A DNA stretch of 64,000 bases from assembly GCA_964532595.1 (NCBI GenBank), contig CAZHIQ010000003.1, positions 124,001 through 188,000 on the forward strand, written 5' to 3'. Below, piece after piece: positions 35,300 to 42,372 of the stretch (positions within the stretch are counted from its first letter, which is position 1; each line of letters begins with the position of its first letter). The position numbers and the translations under genes were made by a program. The stretch comes from Chryseosolibacter sp964532595 (GTDB lineage Bacteria > Bacteroidota > Bacteroidia > Cytophagales > Cyclobacteriaceae). The notes under the pieces are model-generated. The model saw only the letters and a program-made list of their open reading frames with translations, ran no database searches and was not told where the DNA came from.

Positions 35300-35326
35300 T
35301 TTCGCACAAAAAACGAATGTGCGAAA
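35300..35326. repeat. Nine-base inverted repeat ahead of the GroES-like gene
   Basis: TTTCGCACA and its complement TGTGCGAAA are separated by nine bases, 24 bases upstream of the start at 35275. It may be an operator or a leader hairpin; it is not the CIRCE sequence. There is no good U-tract on either side. Confidence 0.45.
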
Positions 35327-35502
35327 AATACCGGCGTGAGGCTATTGATCACTTTCTATTCCCAAACCCGCAAGGCTATGCAAAAATTCCCGCCGATGCG
35401 ATTTCGGCTGGTGACTCGCGGTCTTGCAACGGCGATCCGCAATCCTGCTTTCCGGGTTTCAGCACCCGTTCGCTGTCTAGCAGGAGGCAAGGGAACTGTC
35501 GT

Positions 35503-36810
35503 CTAGGCTTCAGTCTCGGCGCGCTGTACGATTTTGTCGTCAATGGTCTTCGTGTTCTTGGCGCCGAGTTCGCGGATTTTTTCGGCTTGGGTTACCAGGT
35601 TTCCACGTCCTGTGACCAGCTTCTTCATCGCGTCTTCGTAAGTGCCACGCGTTGTATTGAGCTGATTGCCGACCTTGACCATGTCGTCGATAAACGACTT
35701 CAATTTGTCATAGAGTTTACCGCTCTCTTCGGCGATTTGGATGGCGTGCTGGCTTTGCTTCTCCATCTTCCACATACTGGCGATGGTACGCAGCGTCGCC
35801 AGAAGGGTGGTCGGACTGACAATGACGATCCTTCGTTCCCATGCGTAGTTAAACAAGTCCTGATCGGCTTGAAGAGCCAGGGAGAATGATGATTCAATGG
35901 GGATGAACATCAATACAAAATCAGGCGTGTTAAATTCGAGGGAACTGAAGTAATTTTTCTCGCTGAGAACCTTGATATGCGTTTTCATGGAGTCGAGATG
36001 CGCTTTCAGGAATTTAGGACGCGTCGACTCGTCGTCGGTATTGACGAAGTTGTCATAGGCAGTCAGCGATACTTTACTGTCTATGATGATATGGCGGTTG
36101 TCGGGGAGCAGCACCAGGTAGTCGGGCTTGATAGTGTCGCCTTCAGCGTTGGTCGTTACCACCTGTTTGCGGTATTCGCGGTCTTTGACAAGCCCTGAGC
36201 GCTCAAGAACCGTTTCGAGAATGACTTCACCCCAGTCGCCCTGACGCTTTGTGTCCCCTTTGAGCGCACGCGTGAGGTTGTTAGCCTCCTGGCTGATGCG
36301 GCTGTTGAGTTCGTGAAGTTTGCGGACCTCTTCGCGGAGACTTATCTTATCACGAAGTTCCTTGTCGTAAACTTCCTCGACTCTTTTCTCGAAGGTGAGT
36401 ATTTTTTCCTTTAGCGGGTTCAATAACTCACTCATGCTATTTTTGCTGAGGTCTGAGAACTTAGCGCTATTCCGCTCCAGAATTTCGTTCGCGAGATTCT
36501 TAAATTCAGCGGTGAATTTGTCTTGCAGGCTCTCTACTTCTTTTTGTCGCTCGGAGAGTTTTTCCTGAAGGTTTCTATAGTTTGCCTCTGTCGCTGCCAG
36601 TTGGTTGTTCACGTGGAGAACCCGGGCACGCTCACTTTCTACTTCCTTTGTTAGCGCCTCTGTACGCAGTTGCAGTTGCCTTACCTTTTCCTGCTCAAGC
36701 ATTGCGGCTGCCTTATGTCGCTCGATTTCCGCATCCGATTTTGAACGGCCTATCCACCAGCCGATGGCGGCTCCAGCAACTACACCTGCTAACGTCAGTA
36801 CAATTTCCAT
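35503..36810 (-). CDS. rmuC: RmuC-family protein
   Basis: A 435-residue protein with an N-terminal membrane anchor (IVLTLAGVVAGAAIGWWIG), a long coiled coil (residues about 25-160, KVRQLQLRTEALTKEVESER), and a C-terminal restriction-endonuclease-like RmuC domain (DWGEVILETVLERSGL, PDYLVLLPDNRHIIIDSKVSL with the D...D.K nuclease core). RmuC was named for limiting recombination at short inverted repeats. The ATG at 36810 is only six bases past a perfect -7 element, so the mRNA is probably leaderless. The frame extends six codons further, but that part overlaps the promoter. Confidence 0.9.
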   Translation of the reverse strand: MEIVLTLAGVVAGAAIGWWIGRSKSDAEIERHKAAAMLEQEKVRQLQLRTEALTKEVESERARVLHVNNQLAATEANYRNLQEKLSERQKEVESLQDKFTAEFKNLANEILERNSAKFSDLSKNSMSELLNPLKEKILTFEKRVEEVYDKELRDKISLREEVRKLHELNSRISQEANNLTRALKGDTKRQGDWGEVILETVLERSGLVKDREYRKQVVTTNAEGDTIKPDYLVLLPDNRHIIIDSKVSLTAYDNFVNTDDESTRPKFLKAHLDSMKTHIKVLSEKNYFSSLEFNTPDFVLMFIPIESSFSLALQADQDLFNYAWERRIVIVSPTTLLATLRTIASMWKMEKQSQHAIQIAEESGKLYDKLKSFIDDMVKVGNQLNTTRGTYEDAMKKLVTGRGNLVTQAEKIRELGAKNTKTIDDKIVQRAETEA

Positions 36811-36816
36811 GCTCTG

Positions 36817-36824
36817 CAAAGTTA
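36817..36824 (-). promoter_or_regulatory. -7 promoter element for rmuC (leaderless spacing)
   Basis: Minus-strand TAACTTTG, an exact match, with only six bases between its end and the ATG of rmuC. Confidence 0.55.
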
Positions 36825-36913
36825 TCAATTCCCGCTTCGAATCTCGCGTTTTACTTTGTCAACTTGTGTCAGCGTAAGTCGGGCTTTTACCGGGAAAATC
36901 GGCGAATTCTGGC

Positions 36914-36921
36914 TAAATTTG
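36914..36921 (+). promoter_or_regulatory. -7 promoter element for rocD
   Basis: TAAATTTG, an exact match, 18 bases before the ATG at 36940. It implies a leader of about 12 bases. Confidence 0.6.
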
Positions 36922-36939
36922 CCTCTTTAGCGCACGATT

Positions 36940-38169
36940 ATGCAAACGACCATTACATCCAGCACGGAAGCCATTGCTCTTGAGGAGAAATATGGCGCTC
37001 ATAATTATCATCCACTTCCCGTTGTCTTGACAAAGGGAGAGGGGGTGTTTCTGTGGGATGTTGAAGGTAAGCGCTACTACGATTTCTTGTCGGCATACAG
37101 TGCGGTCAATCAGGGACACTGTCATCCGCGCATCATTAACGCCCTGGTTGAGCAGGCGAGGGAGCTGACGTTGACATCGCGCGCTTTTTATAATGACAAG
37201 TTGGGAGTGGCCGAAAGGTACGTGTGTGAGACCTTTGGATATGATAAATCCCTGTTCATGAACAGTGGTGCGGAGGCGAATGAGACGGCGATAAAGCTTG
37301 CGCGAAAATGGGGCTATCGCCGGAAAAACATTCCTGCTGATAAGGCGGTGATAGTAGCCGCGCGCAACAATTTTCACGGGCGAACTACGACGATTATTTC
37401 GGCGTCAACAGATCCTGACGCACGGCGCGAGTTCGGTCCCTTTATGCCCGGATTTCGTATCGTCGAGTACGATGATATCAAGGTTCTTGAGGAGGCCCTC
37501 GCAGACCCAAACGTCTGTGGGTTGTGGATAGAGCCTATTCAGGGAGAGGCCGGCGTTTACGTTCCTCAGGAGGGTTATCTCGCTGCGGCACGGGAACTTT
37601 GTACAAAGCACAACGTCCTGTTAATGCTGGACGAAATTCAGACGGGTATCGCTCGTACTGGCAAGATGCTGGCCGCAGAGCACGAAGAAGTCAGGGCCGA
37701 CATACTCATTCTCGGCAAGGCGCTTTCGGGCGGTGTACTTCCTGTGTCGTGTGTTCTTGCAGACGATGATATTATGCTTCTCATCCGGCCGGGTGAACAT
37801 GGGTCAACGTTTGGAGGCAATCCCCTTGCTGCGGTGGTTTGTGTCGAAGCACTTGAGGTTGTAAAAGACGAGCGACTTGCCGAGAGAGCTGCTGCACTTG
37901 GTGAAATCTTTCGCGGACGTATGGAAGAACTCATCCGGAAGACCGAGATGATTAAACTGGTTCGCGGAAAAGGTCTGCTAAATGCTATCGTCGTGAACGA
38001 TACACCTGAAAGCGACACCGCATGGAATATTTGTGTCGATCTGGCGAAGCGAGGACTCCTTGCCAAACCGACCCACGGAAATATCATTCGCCTTGCTCCT
38101 CCGCTGGTAATAAGCGAAGATCAACTACACGCTTGTTGCGATATCATTGAAGGAGTTTTCCTTCAATAG
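36940..38169 (+). CDS. rocD: Ornithine--oxo-acid transaminase
   Basis: A PLP class III aminotransferase that converts ornithine and 2-oxoglutarate to glutamate semialdehyde and glutamate, linking arginine breakdown with proline. The N-terminus EEKYGAHNYHPLPVVL is characteristic of ornithine aminotransferase rather than ArgD. The PLP lysine is K260 in LGKALSGG, with LDEIQTG and GSTFGGNPLA nearby. It has 409 residues, the usual length. It is transcribed alone, divergent from rmuC. The following 100 bases contain the ABC-permease remnant on the other strand. Confidence 0.93.
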   Translation: MQTTITSSTEAIALEEKYGAHNYHPLPVVLTKGEGVFLWDVEGKRYYDFLSAYSAVNQGHCHPRIINALVEQARELTLTSRAFYNDKLGVAERYVCETFGYDKSLFMNSGAEANETAIKLARKWGYRRKNIPADKAVIVAARNNFHGRTTTIISASTDPDARREFGPFMPGFRIVEYDDIKVLEEALADPNVCGLWIEPIQGEAGVYVPQEGYLAAARELCTKHNVLLMLDEIQTGIARTGKMLAAEHEEVRADILILGKALSGGVLPVSCVLADDDIMLLIRPGEHGSTFGGNPLAAVVCVEALEVVKDERLAERAAALGEIFRGRMEELIRKTEMIKLVRGKGLLNAIVVNDTPESDTAWNICVDLAKRGLLAKPTHGNIIRLAPPLVISEDQLHACCDIIEGVFLQ

Positions 38170-38178
38170 GACGGATTA

Positions 38179-38273
38179 TTATTCCGTCCGCAGGTATTCG
38201 ACAGGATTAGTGGACGCAGCGCGAATAAACGTGTAGCTCTACCGTAATAAGCATGATCAATAGGGTAGAAAAG
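38179..38273 (-). pseudogene. Remnant of an ABC-transporter permease C-terminus
   Basis: On the minus strand a stretch ending at TAA 38181-38179 reads SYTFIRAASTNPVEYLRTE, the typical end of FtsX/MacB-type ABC permeases (usually AA..NPVESLR.E). Just upstream, in another frame, it reads TLLIMLITV, the end of the last membrane span. Removing one base near 38230 joins the two in a single frame. Only about 30 codons remain and nothing further 5' is preserved; the HAD gene stop lies at the boundary. I read this as a decayed, frameshifted end of a deleted gene. Confidence 0.6.
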
Positions 38274-38891
38274 TTACTCTATCACATTTGTCGATCTAAG
38301 TTGAATCCGCAATTGCTCAGGGTTCTCAAAGGTTATTGTGTGTAACCCCAACTCTTCGCCGCCCTTGATGTTGGCCACATTATCATCAATAAAGAGCGTT
38401 GTTGATGGATTGACCTGATACCGATCGAACAGTATCCGGAAAAACTCCGGGTGGGGCTTACGCGTGCGCTCCGTGCCCGAGACAACAATGCCCTCAAACC
38501 ATTTCAGAAACTCAAACTGTTTCAGAGCCCAGGGAAAAGTTTCGGCCGACCAGTTTGTGAGGGCGTACAGGCGATACTCTCCGCGTTCCTTGATCTCCCT
38601 AAGAATGTCGACGGTGCCACTTATCGGTCCGGATATCATTTCGGGCCAGCGATCCGACCAGGCGCGAATAGCTTCATCGTATTCCGGATGACGTTTTGCC
38701 AACTCTTCAACAGCTTCAGAGAACGACCGACCCGCATCGAGGGCGTCATTCCATTCGGATGTGCAGATGTTACTAAGAAACCATTCTATCGTTTCGTCAT
38801 TGTCAAACATCTTGCGGTAGAGATAACGCGGATTCCAGTCGATCAGCACACCGCCGAGGTCAAAGATGATGGTGTCGATTCCTTTTGACAT
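38274..38891 (-). CDS. HAD-superfamily hydrolase
   Basis: A 205-residue HAD-IA hydrolase with motif I FDLGGVLIDWN (nucleophile D11), motif II ALTNWS, and motifs III and IV KPHPEFF and FIDDNVANI. The cap domain is the short alpha-helical C1 type. This group includes haloacid dehalogenase and sugar-phosphatase-like enzymes; the substrate is unknown. The C-terminal end (STNVIE) sits exactly at the boundary with the ABC-permease remnant, so the original stop may have been altered by the same deletion. GT9 and DUF4254 genes lie upstream on the same strand. Confidence 0.88.
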   Translation of the reverse strand: MSKGIDTIIFDLGGVLIDWNPRYLYRKMFDNDETIEWFLSNICTSEWNDALDAGRSFSEAVEELAKRHPEYDEAIRAWSDRWPEMISGPISGTVDILREIKERGEYRLYALTNWSAETFPWALKQFEFLKWFEGIVVSGTERTRKPHPEFFRILFDRYQVNPSTTLFIDDNVANIKGGEELGLHTITFENPEQLRIQLRSTNVIE

Positions 38892-38917
38892 ATATTTTCG
38901 ATGATTAATCCCGGAGG

Positions 38918-39994
38918 TTAATCCGGCTGGTCATGTTTCAATACGGTAGCGACGACTGTCTCTGCCACTTGCCCGACGGTGATTCTCGTCAGGCAGGGGA
39001 AGCCACCCACGTAGCACGATTCCCGTCCATACACGGAGCAAGGTCGGCAGGGCAGTTCTTCAGAGGGTATCTGGAGGATGGACGCCCGGTTGGACCAGGG
39101 TGCAAAGCCTACATCGGGATGCGTCCCTCCCCAGATAGAGACGACAGGAATTCCTGCCAATGCGGCGAGGTGCATGTTAGAGGAGTCGACGCAAACCATC
39201 GTGTCAAGCTCACCGATGAGGGCGATTTCGTGGCGGAGTTTGAGTTGGCCGGCTACTGTTGTTGTTATGTCAGGAAACCCGACCGATAGCGTTTCAAAGA
39301 ATGCCTGTTCTTTGGGTCCACCTCCGAAGAGGAAGAAGTGAGCCTTTACGCGTTGACTTATCTGACGAATAAGTTCGCTGTAATTTTCGGGAAGCCAAAT
39401 TTTGGTTTTGTGCATGGCAAATGGAGCCAGGCCTATCCAGGGGCGGTCATGGTTGAGATTCCGCTCCTTCAGCCATACTGCCACCTCCTGTTGGATGGAT
39501 TCTGAGACGTTGAAAAATGGCGGCGGCAAAAGGTCAAACGAAACCCCGGCCTTCAAAAAAGCAGCGCGGTATCGCTCTACTGTGTGGGGAAGTTTATGAC
39601 GGACTTTGTTGTGTTTGCGGGAGAAAGCTCTCTTCGCGTCCCGTCCTTTGTCGAAGACAACGACGCGAGTTGCCGTCAGACGAAAGAAGGTGCGCACGAT
39701 TTTCGTGCGCAAATGATCGTGCTCGTCGATCACCGCGTCGAAGCGCCGGAGACGCTTGAGATTTCTGTATAGGCGATACAGCCCAGTCAGACCTTTGTAG
39801 TCCCGATCAAGGTCGGCCTCGAAGACATTAACGCGAGGGATGTGCGCAAAAAAGGCTGCAAAGCGCGGCCGTGTGGCGACAGTGATTTCGACATCCGGGT
39901 GGTGTTCGGTCACCGCGCGAACGACCGGGACAAGCAACGCTACGTCTCCCATGGCGGAGAACCGGAGTACTAAAATCTTTTTTAATGCCGCCAA
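38918..39994 (-). CDS. Glycosyltransferase family 9 (heptosyltransferase-like)
   Basis: A 358-residue GT9 protein with the N-terminal ILVLRFSAMGDVALLVPV, the ADP-sugar-binding region IGLAPFAMHKTKIW, the VCVDSSNMHLAALAGIPVVSIWGGT signature, and a C-terminal cluster of cysteines (CRPC, ESCY, PCLTRI) seen in WaaF-like enzymes. It probably adds a sugar to lipopolysaccharide core. The start is TTG 39994. DUF4254 precedes it by 11 bases in the same transcript, a pairing common in Bacteroidota. The donor and acceptor are unknown. Confidence 0.87.
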   Translation of the reverse strand: MAALKKILVLRFSAMGDVALLVPVVRAVTEHHPDVEITVATRPRFAAFFAHIPRVNVFEADLDRDYKGLTGLYRLYRNLKRLRRFDAVIDEHDHLRTKIVRTFFRLTATRVVVFDKGRDAKRAFSRKHNKVRHKLPHTVERYRAAFLKAGVSFDLLPPPFFNVSESIQQEVAVWLKERNLNHDRPWIGLAPFAMHKTKIWLPENYSELIRQISQRVKAHFFLFGGGPKEQAFFETLSVGFPDITTTVAGQLKLRHEIALIGELDTMVCVDSSNMHLAALAGIPVVSIWGGTHPDVGFAPWSNRASILQIPSEELPCRPCSVYGRESCYVGGFPCLTRITVGQVAETVVATVLKHDQPD

Positions 39995-40005
39995 TGCAGT
40001 ATGCG

Positions 40006-40617
40006 CTATTTCTTTTCCGGATTGTAAAGCACCGGGTTCAGCGTGGGGTCATTATACATCTTCATCTGACGGTAGACCTTAAAGCGACGGCTTCCCGTGC
40101 TGATATCTTCAATCAGTTCGTCGAAGGCGTGGCGCATATCCGTCCGTTGCTCTTCCAGGATAAGCAGTTTTTGCCGGCAACGTTCCAGGTGATCCGGGGA
40201 AGCATCCTTGCGTTCGGTTTGCTCCTTCATATGGTATATTTTGAGCAAAAGGATGCTCATGCGGTCCAAGAGCCACGCCGGTGTTTCCGAGTTGATCCGT
40301 GCTTCATCTTTGTACTGGACGTCGCGGAACAAGGAAAGGAAGTAGTCGTCTATCCGCTCAACCGTGTCGGTGCGGTCCTGATTTGACCGATCTATACGTC
40401 GTTTTATAGCCAGCGCGGCGACGGGGTCGATAGCCGGATCCCGGATTATATCCTCCAGATGCCACTGAACAGTGTCAATCCAGTTCTTTTGGTAAAGGAG
40501 ATGCTCAAAACGATCCGGGGCATAGGGGTTCCGGATCGGGGCGTCGACGTTATCGGTCAGATGGTAATCGTCAATACTTTTCTGAAAAACCTGGTAGCAA
40601 TCGTTGGCTGATATCAT
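40006..40617 (-). CDS. DUF4254 protein
   Basis: A 203-residue helical protein of the DUF4254 family, starting at ATG 40617 (MISANDCYQVFQKSI). The conserved RFEHLLYQKNWIDTVQWHLED, and RRIDRSNQDRTD with its Asn-Gln-Asp-Arg, are visible. Function unknown; genes of the family usually lie next to a GT9 glycosyltransferase, as here (11 bases before it), suggesting a role in envelope glycan assembly. A perfect -7 element lies 17 bases upstream. Confidence 0.83.
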   Translation of the reverse strand: MISANDCYQVFQKSIDDYHLTDNVDAPIRNPYAPDRFEHLLYQKNWIDTVQWHLEDIIRDPAIDPVAALAIKRRIDRSNQDRTDTVERIDDYFLSLFRDVQYKDEARINSETPAWLLDRMSILLLKIYHMKEQTERKDASPDHLERCRQKLLILEEQRTDMRHAFDELIEDISTGSRRFKVYRQMKMYNDPTLNPVLYNPEKK

Positions 40618-40634
40618 TATATCGTTTGTTTGCT

Positions 40635-40642
40635 CAAATTTA
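40635..40642 (-). promoter_or_regulatory. -7 promoter element for DUF4254-GT9
   Basis: Minus-strand TAAATTTG, an exact match, 17 bases from ATG 40617. It favours that start over a frame extension to 40692. Confidence 0.6.
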
Positions 40643-40799
40643 ACCCAAGTGGGCACCCCCGGCAAACCGTTGTCCGGATTTAAGCCCGGCAAATGACTTT
40701 CTGTAAAAATTGCGGGTCAGATAGGGGTATCGGATTATGAAATTGTCATAACCACAAACCAGAAAACCCGTTAATTACACCCAAAACCAGATACACACG

Positions 40800-41372
40800 G
40801 TGACCTTTCCCCCACAATCACAACCGCAGGCACTGGCATTGGGCGACGTAAATGCTTTTGAAATGGTATTCAAAACTTACTACCAACCGCTGTGCAACTA
40901 TGCTTTTACCTACCTGCAAGACAAGGATGAGTCGGAAGAAGTTGTTCAATCGGTATTTCTAACCGCCTGGGAAAAACGCCAGTCGCTGGAGATCCGCACG
41001 GCGCTCAAACCTTATCTCTATGCTATGGTCCGAAACGCTTGTCTCAATACCTTGAAGCACGAAAAAGTGAAGCAGAAACACGTCGGAGAAGTGTTGAAGA
41101 CAGACCAGCCCGGTCATGAGGCTGTGTCCGATGCGATTCTTTCCGACGAACTTCAGAAGCGCATAAGCGATGCCCTCGAGCGCTTGCCCGACCAATGCCG
41201 GCTCGTTTTTAAAATGAGTCGGTTCGAGGAGCTGCGGTATGCCGAAATCGCCCGGCAACTAAAGATATCTGTCAAGACCGTCGAAAATCACATGGGAAAG
41301 GCGTTGCGGATGATGCGCGAGCAACTGAGTGATTACCTGGTAGTGCTGATCATTATGTGTAACCTGTTTTAG
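40800..41372 (+). CDS. ECF RNA polymerase sigma factor (Bacteroidetes FecI-like)
   Basis: A 190-residue sigma-70 factor of the extracytoplasmic-function group. Region 2 (residues about 20-85, YYQPLCNYAFTYLQDKDESEEVVQSVF) and region 4 (about 128-182, LERLPDQCRLVFKMSRFEELRYAEIA and ISVKTVENHMGKAL) are intact, with a short linker. The final residues LVVLIIMCNLF form a hydrophobic tail. The GTG at 40800 is the only plausible start. The FecR anti-sigma gene follows 13 bases later, with the STN-repeat protein after that: a cell-surface signalling operon in which this factor would transcribe genes in response to the outer-membrane protein. Confidence 0.9.
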   Translation: MTFPPQSQPQALALGDVNAFEMVFKTYYQPLCNYAFTYLQDKDESEEVVQSVFLTAWEKRQSLEIRTALKPYLYAMVRNACLNTLKHEKVKQKHVGEVLKTDQPGHEAVSDAILSDELQKRISDALERLPDQCRLVFKMSRFEELRYAEIARQLKISVKTVENHMGKALRMMREQLSDYLVVLIIMCNLF

Positions 41373-41385
41373 CCTGACAATCGCG

Positions 41386-42372
41386 ATGGAATTTGATGAA
41401 ACCATAGACATCCTGATTGCCCGGGTTCTTACCGAGGAGGCATCGGCGGAAGACCATGAGGAGTTCGTCCGCTGGATGGAGGCGAGCGAGGAGAACAGAC
41501 GCTATTTTGAACAGGTTCGTACCATTTTTGAGCAGTCGGCCCGTGTTCAAACAGAGAAGTTCGACGCCCATGCGGCCTGGGAAATTTTTCGGCGAAAGAT
41601 AATGCCGGACCAGACGGCGGCCCGGGGGAAGGTCGTCGCGTTTCCGGTGTGGAAGGCCGCGGCTTCACTGCTGGCTTTCGCAGTGGCGGGGGTCTTCCTC
41701 TTCAGACTTTTTTCGATTCCCCCTTCAAACGAGTATGTGGCAGTGGCTGACGATGCGGTGCGACAGGATACACTCCCCGACGGAACAGCGATCTGGATGA
41801 ACAGTCATACCGGAATTCGCTATGCCTTTGACAAGAGAACGAAGACCCATACCGTTGCCCTGGAAGGCGAAGCTTTTTTCGAAGTTGACAAAGAACCCGA
41901 TGCTGTGCTGATTGTCACGGCCGGCGAGACTTTTATCCGTGATATCGGCACCTCCTTCAATGTTAAGGCACATCCCGACTCAGCGACGGTAGTAGTCTCC
42001 GTGATAGAAGGAATCGTAAGATTTTATACCGCGGCAGACGAAGGAGTTGAGCTGCGGGCAGGGCAGAAGGGAGTCTACGACAGAAGGTCGAAGACCTTTT
42101 CTTCTGACAGACTTGAGCAGAACGAGTTTGCTTATAAGACCAGAGTATTTGTATTCAACAACCAGACGTTGCAACAGGTCGTCAATAGCCTGAACGCGGT
42201 CTATCGCCGAACCATCAGAGTTGACAGATCAATTGAACGTTGCCGGCTTACAGTGTCGTTTGAGGATGAGTCAATTGAAGAGATCGCCGCGGTTATCGCG
42301 GAGACACTCGGCCTTACAGTTGAAGAGACCGATGGTGTAATAACATTGAGTGGAGAAGCTTGTACCGAATGA
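41386..42372 (+). CDS. FecR-family anti-sigma factor
   Basis: A 328-residue inner-membrane anti-sigma factor. Residues 1-75 form the cytoplasmic sigma-binding part (ILIARVLTEEASAEDHEEF). A single membrane span is at about 88-107 (AAASLLAFAVAGVFLFRLF). The periplasmic FecR domain (about 120-220, LPDGTAIWMNSHTGIRYAF, GEAFFEV) and C-terminal DUF4974 (about 255-322, NNQTLQQVVNSLNAVYRR) complete it. In the Fec model the periplasmic end contacts the STN domain of an outer-membrane partner; here that partner is the STN-repeat protein encoded next. Its stop overlaps the next ATG (ATGA). Confidence 0.92.
   Translation: MEFDETIDILIARVLTEEASAEDHEEFVRWMEASEENRRYFEQVRTIFEQSARVQTEKFDAHAAWEIFRRKIMPDQTAARGKVVAFPVWKAAASLLAFAVAGVFLFRLFSIPPSNEYVAVADDAVRQDTLPDGTAIWMNSHTGIRYAFDKRTKTHTVALEGEAFFEVDKEPDAVLIVTAGETFIRDIGTSFNVKAHPDSATVVVSVIEGIVRFYTAADEGVELRAGQKGVYDRRSKTFSSDRLEQNEFAYKTRVFVFNNQTLQQVVNSLNAVYRRTIRVDRSIERCRLTVSFEDESIEEIAAVIAETLGLTVEETDGVITLSGEACTE

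Noticed and set aside
35341..35502. Possible small gene between the GroES-like gene and rmuC
   Set aside because: Open frames there run only antisense to rmuC or lack a good start; no coding-like peptide was seen.
38169..38189. Hairpin GGACGGA/TCCGTCC after rocD as a terminator
   Set aside because: A seven-base stem is present but without a T-run on either strand; it may be chance within the permease remnant.
40693..40799. Promoter for the sigma factor gene
   Set aside because: No perfect TAnnTTTG element lies in the 107-base gap; an ECF-type promoter may be used but cannot be read with confidence.
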